Assembly (NCBI GenBank): GCA_965208385.1
Contig: CBDBOO010000093.1
Coordinates: forward strand, 186,001-250,000
DNA from: Endozoicomonas sp965208385
GTDB taxonomy: Bacteria; Pseudomonadota; Gammaproteobacteria; Pseudomonadales; Endozoicomonadaceae
Length of the DNA stretch: 64,000 nucleotides
Reading direction: 5' to 3'
The position numbers and the translations under genes are program-made. This document shows positions 28,101 to 37,246 of the stretch, piece by piece; position 1 is the stretch's first letter; every line of letters starts with the position of its first letter. The notes under the pieces were generated by a model that saw only the letters and a list, made by a program, of their open reading frames with translations, did no database searches and was not told the origin of the DNA.

Positions 28101-29558
28101 GTGCCTCAACTAATAGAACTAAAACCCAGTGCCTTATGGAACCATTTTCAAACACTCTGCTCTATACCTCACCCATCAAAACATGAAGATGCTGTCTGCC
28201 AGTATATAAAGAAATTTTCTGAGCAGAAATCTCTGGAGGTGGTCAGTGATAAAGCGGGTAACCTGATTATCAGAAAACCGGCGACCACCGGAATGGAAGA
28301 TAGGGCGGGCATCGTTCTACAGAGTCATCTTGATATGGTACCTCAGAAAAATGCTGAGACTAAGCATGATTTTAAGGTTGATCCTATAAAAGCTTATGTT
28401 GATGGTGCCTGGGTTAAAGCTGAAGGGACTACCCTGGGAGCTGATAATGGTATTGGTGTCGCAGCCATTCTGGCTATTCTGGAATCTACTGATATTGAAC
28501 ATGGCCCACTGGAAGCATTGTTGACGGTTGATGAAGAAGCTGGAATGACAGGCGCAAAAAATTTGCAGCCAGATGTTCTGAAAGGGCAGATATTACTTAA
28601 TCTGGATTCAGAGGCTGAGGGTGAAGTCTATGTAGGATGTGCAGGGGGAGAGGATGTTCTGATTACCATGGACTATCAGCCTGAGGTTCTGTCGGAAGGA
28701 TACAAAGGATTTAGTGTTGCCGTAACCGGTTTAAAGGGAGGGCACTCGGGTGCTGATGTGCATCGCCAGAGAGGAAATGCCAATAAACTGCTTGTGCGAC
28801 TATTGAAGGCATTGGAGGTTCATGGTGTCAGGGTTCATTCAATACAGGGTGGATCTCTTCGAAATGCGATTCCCCGTGAAGCTTTTGCTGAAATCGCCAT
28901 TCCCGTGGTCTCTACTGCAATCGCTCATCATTGTATTGAGGAGTTATTTGAGGTTATTAAAGCTGAGCTGGCAGAAGTTGAACCGGATGTAAATTTCTCC
29001 ATAGGTGAAAGAGAAGCAGAAATTACTACGTCTTTGCCTGTTGATCTGCAGTCTGACTGGCTCTCTGTATTAAGTGCTTCACCTAGCGGTGTTCAGGGGA
29101 TGAGTGCCAGTGTCGAAGGTGTTGTAGAAACGTCCAATAATCTAGCTGTGATTAATATCGGCGCCGGTAATATCCGGATAGAAAATATGGTCCGCAGTCT
29201 GATTGATAGTGCCCGATGTGATCTGGCTGATAGCATCTGTGACTTGTTCAGAGCTTTCGGGGCCGTGGCAATCAAGAAGGGTGGATATCCAGGCTGGAAG
29301 CCAAATATGGACTCCAGTATTTTGAAAATAATGATTGAGACACATCAAAGCCTGTTTGGAAAAAAGCCGACCGTTAAGGTCATTCATGCCGGGCTTGAGT
29401 GTGGATTGCTTGGTACTACCTATCCTCACTGGGATATGATTTCTTTTGGACCTACTATTAATTTTGCTCACTCGCCAGACGAAAGAGTAAATATACTCTC
29501 CGTGGTCAATTTCTGGGATTATCTTAGAACAGCTTTAAAAAATGCACCCTTAGCTTGA
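28101..29558 (+). CDS. pepD: Cytosol non-specific dipeptidase / aminoacyl-histidine dipeptidase (M20)
   Basis: 485 residues, same length as E. coli PepD. Zinc-site motifs: SHLDMVPQ, LGADNGIGVA (bridging Asp), DEEAGMTGA (Glu base), and a C-terminal FAHSPDERVN His. The lid domain contains GLKGGHSGADVHRQRGNANKLLVRLL. It hydrolyses Xaa-His and other dipeptides in the cytoplasm. The start codon is GTG at 28101 after GGAGCTG. With the S9 peptidase upstream it adds to peptide use but is a common housekeeping gene. Confidence 0.95.
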   Translation: MPQLIELKPSALWNHFQTLCSIPHPSKHEDAVCQYIKKFSEQKSLEVVSDKAGNLIIRKPATTGMEDRAGIVLQSHLDMVPQKNAETKHDFKVDPIKAYVDGAWVKAEGTTLGADNGIGVAAILAILESTDIEHGPLEALLTVDEEAGMTGAKNLQPDVLKGQILLNLDSEAEGEVYVGCAGGEDVLITMDYQPEVLSEGYKGFSVAVTGLKGGHSGADVHRQRGNANKLLVRLLKALEVHGVRVHSIQGGSLRNAIPREAFAEIAIPVVSTAIAHHCIEELFEVIKAELAEVEPDVNFSIGEREAEITTSLPVDLQSDWLSVLSASPSGVQGMSASVEGVVETSNNLAVINIGAGNIRIENMVRSLIDSARCDLADSICDLFRAFGAVAIKKGGYPGWKPNMDSSILKIMIETHQSLFGKKPTVKVIHAGLECGLLGTTYPHWDMISFGPTINFAHSPDERVNILSVVNFWDYLRTALKNAPLA

Positions 29559-29709
29559 ATTCTCTAAAGAAATAAAGGTGTGCACATATCGATGGAATAC
29601 ACAGAGCTTAAACGCTTGCTATTGTTACCACCGTCTTTAAACGATCTCTTTCCACCGGTAGTACTTTCCAATCCTAAAATGAGCCTGAAAGAAGCATAAG
29701 CCAGTGCGC

Positions 29710-30951
29710 TCAGGCCTTTCGTTCAAAAATGGTTTTAAAAAGTGATTCTCGTGCAGACTGAAGCCTTTCTGCTGCTTCATTATCGCTCATAGAATCAGCC
29801 TTTGCTTGTAGAGCTTCAAGAGTGATTCCTTTCTTCAAATATTTTGCACTTTTTGGTAATGATTTGAATTTTTCGTACGGTGTCATCATATTTTCATAAA
29901 GATACTTTTTTCTCTCCTTACCTTTCTTGTCTACGACAGTTTCAGCAAAGAAACAGGGCCTGTGATAATTCAGGTAGGGGGTGAGATATTTTCGATTGAA
30001 TTCATTTACTTCTGTCGCATATTTTTGTGGGATATGGGCATAACCAAGTATCTTTCTTATAACTGCACCGTTTTTACATTATGCAAGCGCATTGTCGTTT
30101 GTTTTTCTTGATCTTGATTTCGTGAATTTTATATGAAGATTGTCGAGTAGTTTTGCTACGCTATAATTTATATACTCTGATCCGTTATCCGAGTGAAAAC
30201 CCTGTAATTTAAAGGGGAAAGCTGCCAGAATCTCTTCAAGCACAGGGATCAGAAAGGCTTCGCTAATTCTCTCCACTGTGCAAACAATCTGGAATTGAGT
30301 CATCTCATCAACAGCATTAATGTGATACAAACCTTTCACTTTGTCTTTATCACCCTGATGAACCGTATCGATTCGAATAAAACCTGGTTGTCCTTCAGGA
30401 GCTGGACGACGACGTGTGCCAATGGCTCGCTTTACTGGACGTGTGCAGTCCTTGTGGGTTCGGATATTACGATATGTATTTGATTGCCTGAGATTGTAGA
30501 GGTGTGAAACCGAGATGCCGGCCAGTCGCTCGTAACGCTCGTCACCCCGTAAAAAAGCCCTTTCACAGAGTTTCTTAATGGCTACCCCATTCAGGTCGTT
30601 ATGCAATCGATCCGTCTCAGCCAGAAGCCTTGTATCGGCCTTGGTGTATTTGGATTTGAAACCATTGATTGTGCGCTGTTTACGCTTCAGAGTCCCCTTC
30701 GACTGACAGGCATGAATAAGGCGGGTAATCTGCGATCTTGAGTAGCCTGTAGCCACTGCGAGATAACGCTTAATGAGCCCCTTGTCGGGCCTGCTGAGCG
30801 CTCGATACTTGAAGTACCTTAAAGTCGCCTCAACCCACTGATAACATTCATCTTTTGATTCCCATCCGGGCTCAATATCAGGGGCGTAATGAAGCAGTTC
30901 TTGCACTTGTGACAGTGTCTTTATGAGCCTTGTATTCATGATAACTTTCAT
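29710..30951 (-). pseudogene. DDE transposase with a stop codon at the catalytic glutamate
   Basis: The first 290 residues are intact: HTH region (RYLAVATGYSRSQITRLI), first Asp in GFIRIDTVHQGD, second Asp in FHSDNGSEYINY. The frame then reaches TAA (30079-30081) directly after SRKTNDNALA, where family members have the third catalytic Glu. Reading on in the same frame gives another 123 well-formed codons (CKNGAVIRKILGYAHIPQ..., ending KTIFERKA) to a stop at 29710. One base change (GAA to TAA) explains it. No other damage is visible, so the loss looks recent. Confidence 0.85.
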
Positions 30952-30985
30952 CCTGTAATCATGGACGAAAGATCCAATTGCGGCG

Positions 30986-31039
30986 GGCTCATTTCATATT
31001 GGAAATTAGAGCCTCCTTTAGGCTCATTTCATATTGGAA
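30986..31039. repeat. Duplicated right end of the insertion sequence
   Basis: The 19-base string ggctcatttcatattggaa occurs at 30986-31004 and again at 31021-31039, a period of 35 bases. The inner or outer copy is the functional inverted-repeat end; a doubled end may reflect one-ended movement or tandem binding sites. Confidence 0.8.
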
Positions 31040-31286
31040 GAGACTAGGGCTATACATTTATAATAGCCTTTGCTATAGTGCCCTGATCTCAGAGTGACCT
31101 TTTCTTTTCAAGCTGTATGTAATAGAATTTGTCACCATCTACTGTAAGCCTGCTTGTTACCAGCCATTTGATGAAGAACAATTCATATTTTCTCAATTTA
31201 TCATTAGTCTCTGCGCAGATTTCTGGCGCTGGTGGAAGCTATTTCTCTTATATCATTCGATAATTTCCTCGGAGGAAAATATATCT

Positions 31287-31685
31287 ATGGGTACCCTGAG
31301 CATAGGTGGCAGCTTTGAAACCAACAACGAAATGGAACTCGTTGAGCAGCAGCGCCTGGCAGCTCTGATTGAAATAACTGAGCAACATAACAAGGATGTC
31401 AGTCAGCTAAAATCCAGATTGGAAACCGCTGAACAGAAGTCGGGTAAAGCTGACTCATTACTGAAAAATGTTGAAAATGAGCTAAAGACACTGCGCGCAA
31501 GCAATCCTGATCGCATGAAGAAGCAAGTTAAGCGTCTTCAAGAGCAGAATCGTGCATTGACCGGTGAAAATTCAACATTAAAAACCAAGCAAAAACAACT
31601 GACACAACAGCTTGCAACGGCAAATCAGGAGCTTGAGCAACTTCAGGCAGAACAGCCTGAAGAAGAAACTACCGGGGAGAAGTAA
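31287..31685 (+). CDS. Small coiled-coil protein of unknown function
   Basis: 132 residues with a strong ribosome site (cggagg) eight bases before ATG. Residues about 15-125 form one long charged helix with heptads (LKSRLETAEQKSGKADSLLKNVENELKTL, then RLQEQNRALTGENSTLKTKQKQLTQQL), ending in an acidic tail EEETTGEK. No signal peptide or membrane segment. I recognise no family. It stands alone with its own leader beside the dead insertion sequence. Confidence 0.72.
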   Translation: MGTLSIGGSFETNNEMELVEQQRLAALIEITEQHNKDVSQLKSRLETAEQKSGKADSLLKNVENELKTLRASNPDRMKKQVKRLQEQNRALTGENSTLKTKQKQLTQQLATANQELEQLQAEQPEEETTGEK

Positions 31686-31751
31686 TTCTCGCTGAAAGTT
31701 TTTTATTTTAAAACAGCTTATCTGATGCGGATGTCGTCAGAGGGTGAAGAG

Positions 31752-31777
31752 AAGCGCCAACCATTTGAATGGCGCTT
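31752..31777. terminator. Hairpin between converging genes
   Basis: Perfect 8-base stem aagcgcca/tggcgctt lies between the ends of the coiled-coil gene and the histidine kinase gene. The T content after it is modest (aacttt), so termination is likely but not strong. Confidence 0.5.
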
Positions 31778-31822
31778 AACTTTCTGATGTATATTCTGGC
31801 TCTAAGCGTTATATGGATTAAG

Positions 31823-34183
31823 TTACCGATTTAAAATAAGCCCTAGTGTTTCCTGATTTATTGGTTTGGATACGAAATCATCCATACCTGCTTCCATGCA
31901 AGCCTTCCTCGATGTGTGACTTTTTTCTGATGTCAGGGCTATAATTGGCGTACGTGGAAGGTTGTTGATCTCTTCATAAAGACGAATTTCCTGTGTTGCT
32001 TCATAACCGTTCATTGCGGGCATCTGACAATCCATCAGGATTAAATCCGGCTGGAAATCTCCTGTAAAACTCTCTACAACTTCTATACCATTTCTGCTTC
32101 TTCTGGTTTCAATATCACTGCCTGCCAATAAATTTGAAAGTGTTAACCAGTTGCTATCTACATCTTCAGCAACGAGGATTTTTTTGATTTTCATGCTTTC
32201 ATGATTCAGTGGTTGGCTGGAACTTGATGTGAAAAATGATGAATCCGATATTGCGGGAACGCTAAACCAGAAAAGGCTACCACTGCCTACTACGCTGTTA
32301 TACCCAATTTGCCCGTTCATTATTTCCACAAGTTGTTTACAAATGCTCAATCCCAAGCCAGATCCTCCAAAGTTGCGCGTAACTGATGTATCGCCCTGAC
32401 TAAAAGAATCAAATAATTGATGGCTGTCGAGTGCGTCAATACCGCGCCCTGTGTCTTCTACTTCAAACACCAGAAGAGGCGTTAATGATGCAGCGAATTT
32501 GGTACTGACACTTAAAGTAACAGTGCCTGTGCTCGTGAACTTAACAGCGTTCCCAAGAAGGTTAACGATAACCTGTCTGATACGAATTGGATCTGAGACA
32601 ATATTGGTTGGAACACTGTTTTTAATGTTAAAAACAAGCTTGATTCCTTTGTTTTGACACATTGGAGAAAAAATGTTTTCTATTTTTAAAAGCAAACTGC
32701 GTAGATCAAATTCAATATTTTCAAGCTGTAACTTACCGGCCTCCAGCTTAGAATGATCCAAAATATCATTTAATATTTGAAGTAAAGATTCACCTGAGTC
32801 ACGGATTGTCTCGAGATACTTCTGTTGTTTAGGGTCGAGTTTAGAGCCCTGAAGCAATTCTGTTACACCTATAATTCCGTTCAGAGGTGTCCTAATTTCA
32901 TGGCTGACTTTAGCGAGGGTTTCACTTTTAGCGTTATTTTCTGCTTGAGCAATTATGGCCGCACTCCGATTCTGCTCTTGATCTTTTCGCATTATATGCA
33001 AACGAAAGCCTAGACCTAGTAGTAGAATACTGAACTCAGCCAACAAGGCCAGCTTCATGCTGTAAATTGAATCAGCGTAATCATGGACAATTCCGAGGTT
33101 TGCAACAGTAAGAAAAGCAATAACAACGAAAAAAGCTCCCCAGGCCATTGTTAATACATAGGCCGGAAGGTAGCGCTGAAAGCTGCGATAAATGCTTTGA
33201 CCAAAGACCCAGAAGATCATAATCATTTCAGGAACAACAATAGAAAGTGATGCAAATTTATAAGGAATGAAAGGGGTTGCAAGCATTACAAGTCCGGAGT
33301 AAATCATAAATGCTTTGTTAATGATGTCAGCTCTTGGCAATACTTCAGCGAGGTTGAGGTAAGTCCGAGCGAAAAGAATGACAAAAATACTTTGAAGGCA
33401 TTGAAAAATGACGATGGAAATTTCCTGGAATTTGAGGGAATTTGGCCAGTATGAGTATCCGCTGCCATCAAGTGCCATCATGGATAGTGCGACAAGAGCA
33501 ACATGCATCGTATAGAAAATGAATATTGACTGGCGTATAAGAAGAGAAATAAATAACGCTGCAAGAAATACCGTAAGACATATGCCATAAAACAGGCCGT
33601 CAAAAAGGTATCGCTTTTCGGAAGCCTCAAGCATTCCTTTTGCGCTGGTCAGGTATAGCGGAATATGAAGGGAGCTGGTGCTTTCTATGGACAAATATAT
33701 TGTTCGGATCGAATTTCCCGGAATGAGCAGTGGAAATGTTAATTGTTGGGTTTTAACAGGACGCTGATCATAGGGAAATGCATCGCCGCCCCATTGGCTT
33801 AGCCACTCGCCATTATCACTCTGGATATAACTGGAAACTTTATCAAGTCTTGAGAACCCTGATTCCAGAAATATCTGAACAGGGTGGTTTTGTTTGTTCT
33901 GAACGTTCAATCTAAGCCAGACCCGATCATTACTGTAAGCAAGATTCAGTTCTTGAGACGTTACAGGGTCAAAAAGAGTGTTCCTGCTGATATCGGATAT
34001 CTGTTCAATATCCAGTGCTTTATCATGAGTACGATATATTTCGAGATAGGAACTTACATTAGTAAATTCCATATTTTCATCGATGGTAAGCGCAGGCACC
34101 GCAACGGCAACACTGGTATGAAAACATATCATCAGGAAAAGGCAATAATAGATAGTCGCTTTTCCGGCCTTGACTACAGACAT
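31823..34183 (-). CDS. Hybrid sensor histidine kinase with 7TMR-DISM input module
   Basis: 786 residues. Signal peptide at 12-29; an extracellular 7TMR-DISMED2-like domain to about 175; seven membrane helices between about 190 and 395; then HisKA with the phospho-His H428 in KVSHEIRTPLNGIIG. The ATPase domain has the N box (RIRQVIVNLLGNAVKFT), G1 (EDTGRGID) and G2 (GGSGLGLSICKQLV). A receiver follows with phospho-Asp D718 (LMDCQMPAMNGYEAT) and the conserved Lys in FVSKPI. There is no HPt domain, so phosphate must pass to a separate partner. DISM inputs often sense carbohydrates or other small ligands; the signal here is unknown. No response regulator is adjacent. Confidence 0.9.
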   Translation of the reverse strand: MSVVKAGKATIYYCLFLMICFHTSVAVAVPALTIDENMEFTNVSSYLEIYRTHDKALDIEQISDISRNTLFDPVTSQELNLAYSNDRVWLRLNVQNKQNHPVQIFLESGFSRLDKVSSYIQSDNGEWLSQWGGDAFPYDQRPVKTQQLTFPLLIPGNSIRTIYLSIESTSSLHIPLYLTSAKGMLEASEKRYLFDGLFYGICLTVFLAALFISLLIRQSIFIFYTMHVALVALSMMALDGSGYSYWPNSLKFQEISIVIFQCLQSIFVILFARTYLNLAEVLPRADIINKAFMIYSGLVMLATPFIPYKFASLSIVVPEMIMIFWVFGQSIYRSFQRYLPAYVLTMAWGAFFVVIAFLTVANLGIVHDYADSIYSMKLALLAEFSILLLGLGFRLHIMRKDQEQNRSAAIIAQAENNAKSETLAKVSHEIRTPLNGIIGVTELLQGSKLDPKQQKYLETIRDSGESLLQILNDILDHSKLEAGKLQLENIEFDLRSLLLKIENIFSPMCQNKGIKLVFNIKNSVPTNIVSDPIRIRQVIVNLLGNAVKFTSTGTVTLSVSTKFAASLTPLLVFEVEDTGRGIDALDSHQLFDSFSQGDTSVTRNFGGSGLGLSICKQLVEIMNGQIGYNSVVGSGSLFWFSVPAISDSSFFTSSSSQPLNHESMKIKKILVAEDVDSNWLTLSNLLAGSDIETRRSRNGIEVVESFTGDFQPDLILMDCQMPAMNGYEATQEIRLYEEINNLPRTPIIALTSEKSHTSRKACMEAGMDDFVSKPINQETLGLILNR

Positions 34184-34293
34184 GGCGAAAACCCGCTTTT
34201 TATAATTTCACATTCCATGGAGCGCTCTAAACTACTGTTTTCGCAGCATTACTGCAACAATACCACTTAAGAATTGTGATGCTGTCGATATCT

Positions 34294-35208
34294 CTAATTA
34301 GTGAGCAGGTTGAGTAATAGTTCCGGATCGTCAGTTTCGAGCCAGTCGATACCATCGGCAGACAGTCTCTTAACCTCATCGTAGTGATTAATACCCGTAT
34401 CATCGGTATAGCGTGTATCAATAGGGAATAGAGTGTACCCGCCTACGAGCATGTTACGATTATGGAATTTTTCGATGGTATCTGAATCGATCAGGGTGTG
34501 CTCAGCAGCTACTACAGCGGAACTGATGAATCGACCAATAATGTTGGCTTCCAGTAAAATATTTAGAAGATTTACATCGTTCTGATTACCTTCTCTTATT
34601 GATAATTCGGAATCATATTCTGCGAAACGCTTTAGCCATTCGCCTGTACTTCCTAACATTCCTGCATCATAAGCAAATCCACTATGAATATCGGGGTATT
34701 CATTTTCAAGGTTTTTCAGCATAAAGAAATCAAAAGAAGTCGATATCACACTATTTTCAGCACGGGCTTTCCTGACAACCTGTGCTACTTCTGACCCGGT
34801 GTGACGCCTGCTCCATTTTGGTGCGTAAGCTTTCATTTCAATATTGAACAGAAGCTGGTCTGACAGTTCTTCGAGCACTTCCTGAAGAAGGGGGATTCTC
34901 TGTTCGGAAGGGTATTTATCGACAATTCCATCGCCACGATCAACTGATCTTTGAATTTTTAACGAGGCAACCTGCTCCCAGGTCATCTCTGTGATCTTTC
35001 CTTTTACCCCGGTTAACCGTTCTGTGTCTTCATCATGAAAAACTACTATTCTGTCGTCTTTAGTTTTAAATACATCCAATTCAACGCCATCGACGCCCAG
35101 CTCTACAGCTTTACGAAATCCTGCGAGCGTATTTTCTTGATGGAGTTTTGGGACTCCTCTGTGTCCAAGTACAATCGGGCGCATTTTTTCTGTGAAAAAT
35201 CCATTCAT
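34294..35208 (-). CDS. Glycerophosphodiester phosphodiesterase family protein
   Basis: 304 residues, with AAGGAG ahead of the ATG. GDPD motifs: VLGHRGVPKLHQENTLAGFRKAVELGVDGVELDVFKTKDDRIVVFHDED carries the catalytic His-Arg pair, metal-binding Glu/Asp and the second His. FNIEMKAYAP gives another conserved Glu. The C-terminal ADGIDWLETDDPELLL is typical. No signal peptide, so cytoplasmic (UgpQ-like). It releases glycerol-3-phosphate from glycerophosphodiesters. About 110 bases upstream of the kinase gene on the same strand; a link is not established. Confidence 0.88.
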   Translation of the reverse strand: MNGFFTEKMRPIVLGHRGVPKLHQENTLAGFRKAVELGVDGVELDVFKTKDDRIVVFHDEDTERLTGVKGKITEMTWEQVASLKIQRSVDRGDGIVDKYPSEQRIPLLQEVLEELSDQLLFNIEMKAYAPKWSRRHTGSEVAQVVRKARAENSVISTSFDFFMLKNLENEYPDIHSGFAYDAGMLGSTGEWLKRFAEYDSELSIREGNQNDVNLLNILLEANIIGRFISSAVVAAEHTLIDSDTIEKFHNRNMLVGGYTLFPIDTRYTDDTGINHYDEVKRLSADGIDWLETDDPELLLNLLTN

Positions 35209-35390
35209 AAAATCTCCTTTTTACTGCATTATTAACGATTCAATGTACAAAAAATGACACTAATAATATTTGTAGGGAAAGCATAACAGAATATTTTTTA
35301 GAAAATATTAATTCTCTATGAATTGAGTGGTACAGTTCTTCATTGAAATCGGTGAGTATAAACATTATTAGAGACTTGCAGGAAAAGATA

Positions 35391-35588
35391 ATGTCAAAGA
35401 AGTCAGTGCAGAAGTTTCTGAACTTACTCCAAAGTGTTTTAGCCGCAGCCTTTGGAGTGCAGACAGAAAAAAACAGACGACGAGATTTTAGCTCACAGCA
35501 TCCTGGGAAATTCATTCTCGCAGGCTTGATATTTACTTTGCTTTTTATTGTTATATTGGTGGGAATTGTAAAAGTTGTTCTGTACTGA
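35391..35588 (+). CDS. DUF2970 small membrane protein
   Basis: 65 residues from ATG 35391, preceded by AGGAAAAG; a longer in-frame start at 35343 lacks a ribosome site. The N-terminal part LLQSVLAAAFGVQTEKNRRRDF is the DUF2970 signature, followed by one membrane helix AGLIFTLLFIVILVGIV. Found widely in proteobacteria, of unknown function. It is divergent from the phosphodiesterase gene. Confidence 0.82.
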   Translation: MSKKSVQKFLNLLQSVLAAAFGVQTEKNRRRDFSSQHPGKFILAGLIFTLLFIVILVGIVKVVLY

Positions 35589-35632
35589 ATGACTTGCGCA
35601 AAGAAAATATATTTCCGCAAGATTTTATGCCA

Positions 35633-37117
35633 TTAACTGTCATACAGGACAGCTCTGTGCATATAAAACATCAGGTTTAAAATTTCAGGGGCAAGTCTTA
35701 ACATAAAGCCGACCATCTCAGATTTTGATTTTGGTGACAGATAGCGATATAAGCAGGCTGTAGTTGTTATGGATAATATGATTAATCCAGAAGCCACAAG
35801 CTTATTTTCTATTCTATAGCTGATAGCTTTTTCATAGACGCCTGCAATCCCATATGCCGTTGCCTTACGTGATTGTCTGGCGATGCTTGATAGTAAATAT
35901 ACTCCTCCTGCATGCTTTTCCTGATAGGGTGAGTCAAAATCCTTGATTTTGTTTTCCAGGTTTTGTGATACTAGGAGAAAGAAAATAAATGTAGCGTATT
36001 CCGATAATGCTCCCGAAGGCTCAATGGTTTCTAACAGCAAGAAGATGCCTCTCTGAATACTACCTTTGAACAATGTAACGCCAGTGGAAAGAAAGAAGTC
36101 TGGCATTGAGTCGATGTAGATATGCTTTTCACTGAAGCTCATACCTTCATATGATTTGAAAGCTACATTCACAACCATAACTGAAGTAAATAATCCGGCA
36201 GAAATTGTTCCAGCAAAAACGGCTTTGTAATTTTCTGGGATGGCATCCGGAACGTGCCTTTCCATGTTGTTCATCATTGCTGATCTGAGTCTGTTGGCAA
36301 AAACTTTAAACGAGAAATGGGTCATGGCCGTTGCTGGACTGAATACGGTTTCATCAAACGATAAGTCCTGTGAATAGGCTATATATATTGCAGGGATGAA
36401 AATGACCAACCCTATGCTTATATCAGTCATGTCAGAATCCATAGCCTTTGTCTTGCTGAGTGCCCCAATCTCCTGTGACGTTTTGTCATAACTTATCAGA
36501 AACATAATTGAGAAAAACTGCCTTGAAAGGTCAGTACCACTGACGTCCATACTGCCTGTGCATGAAGCGCTTGAGTATAGGGATATGAAGGTGATGGTTG
36601 GGTAGATTAACCTGCTGTAGTCATATTGATCTTGATAAGTTGTAACAATATACGTTGAATTGTGCTCAGAAATTTCATTGCCTGTACTTTCGGTTAAAAT
36701 TGCCATTTCATTGGTCGGTATAAACGTCAAATATCCCGAATGAATGCTTTCATCTTCATTATTGTCTGATTCAATATCATCCACTGTTTCAAAATTATCG
36801 GGTTCACATAAGTTTATTGCAGGGAGGGTTTCATGCCGTTCAAAGTCTATTTCACAGAGTGTTATTTTATCTTGAGATTGCTTAGCCAGACCGGAAAATA
36901 ATTCATGGATGGAACAGTAAAAAGCTGAATTTAGACATACATCTTCGGTGTTGGTGCTTTCATCGGCAGAAAAAGTATAAGGCGATATTAAAATAATAAA
37001 ATATGAGAATATCGCTGTGATATGTAATCTGAGTGTGCGCAAGGTTCTGATTCTGTTAATTGTTACTTGCGATAGCTTGAGCCTAATATCGAGCTTTTTA
37101 ATGTTTTGGGATATCAT
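35633..37117 (-). CDS. Multi-spanning membrane protein of unknown function (A)
   Basis: 494 residues. After a basic N-terminus, residues about 33-50 are hydrophobic and likely a signal or anchor (ITAIFSYFIILISPYTFSA). Residues 55-160 are acidic and extracytoplasmic with several Cys (VCLNSAFYCSI, TLCEIDF, NLCEPDN). From about 165 on there are some six to eight possible membrane segments, mostly short and moderately hydrophobic. I recognise no transporter, channel or enzyme motif. It lies 115 bases downstream of a second protein with the same overall plan, on the same strand. Confidence 0.6.
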   Translation of the reverse strand: MISQNIKKLDIRLKLSQVTINRIRTLRTLRLHITAIFSYFIILISPYTFSADESTNTEDVCLNSAFYCSIHELFSGLAKQSQDKITLCEIDFERHETLPAINLCEPDNFETVDDIESDNNEDESIHSGYLTFIPTNEMAILTESTGNEISEHNSTYIVTTYQDQYDYSRLIYPTITFISLYSSASCTGSMDVSGTDLSRQFFSIMFLISYDKTSQEIGALSKTKAMDSDMTDISIGLVIFIPAIYIAYSQDLSFDETVFSPATAMTHFSFKVFANRLRSAMMNNMERHVPDAIPENYKAVFAGTISAGLFTSVMVVNVAFKSYEGMSFSEKHIYIDSMPDFFLSTGVTLFKGSIQRGIFLLLETIEPSGALSEYATFIFFLLVSQNLENKIKDFDSPYQEKHAGGVYLLSSIARQSRKATAYGIAGVYEKAISYRIENKLVASGLIILSITTTACLYRYLSPKSKSEMVGFMLRLAPEILNLMFYMHRAVLYDS

Positions 37118-37212
37118 AAAAAAACTTCACAGCCTTGAATGAAGTTAAACAAAAAGTGATTGGTGCAGTCTCAAGATCACTGGCAGCTATTTTATGACAT
37201 CATGATTGTAGC

Positions 37213-37246
37213 GACATTGAACACTAATCTTCTACTGTTCAATGTC
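37213..37246 (-). terminator. Perfect 11-bp hairpin over the stop codon of membrane protein B
   Basis: Arms gacattgaaca (37213-37223) and tgttcaatgtc (37236-37246) enclose the stop codon of the upstream membrane-protein gene. No T-run follows on the reverse strand, so it may stabilise or attenuate the message between the two genes rather than end it. Confidence 0.5.

Larger units (their letters stand above)
29665..31040 (-). mobile_element. Degenerate insertion sequence with an integrase-type transposase
   Basis: The dead transposase gene 29710-30951 is flanked by related ends: ttccaat...aaaatgagcct on the left (about 29666-29686) and, reversed, ttccaatatgaaatgagcct on the right (about 31020-31039). 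The right end is present twice in tandem. I see no convincing target duplication, so boundaries are approximate to a few bases. The transposase type (rve-like DDE domain behind a helix-turn-helix) matches elements usually placed in unclassified (ISNCY) groups; the family call is tentative. Confidence 0.75.
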
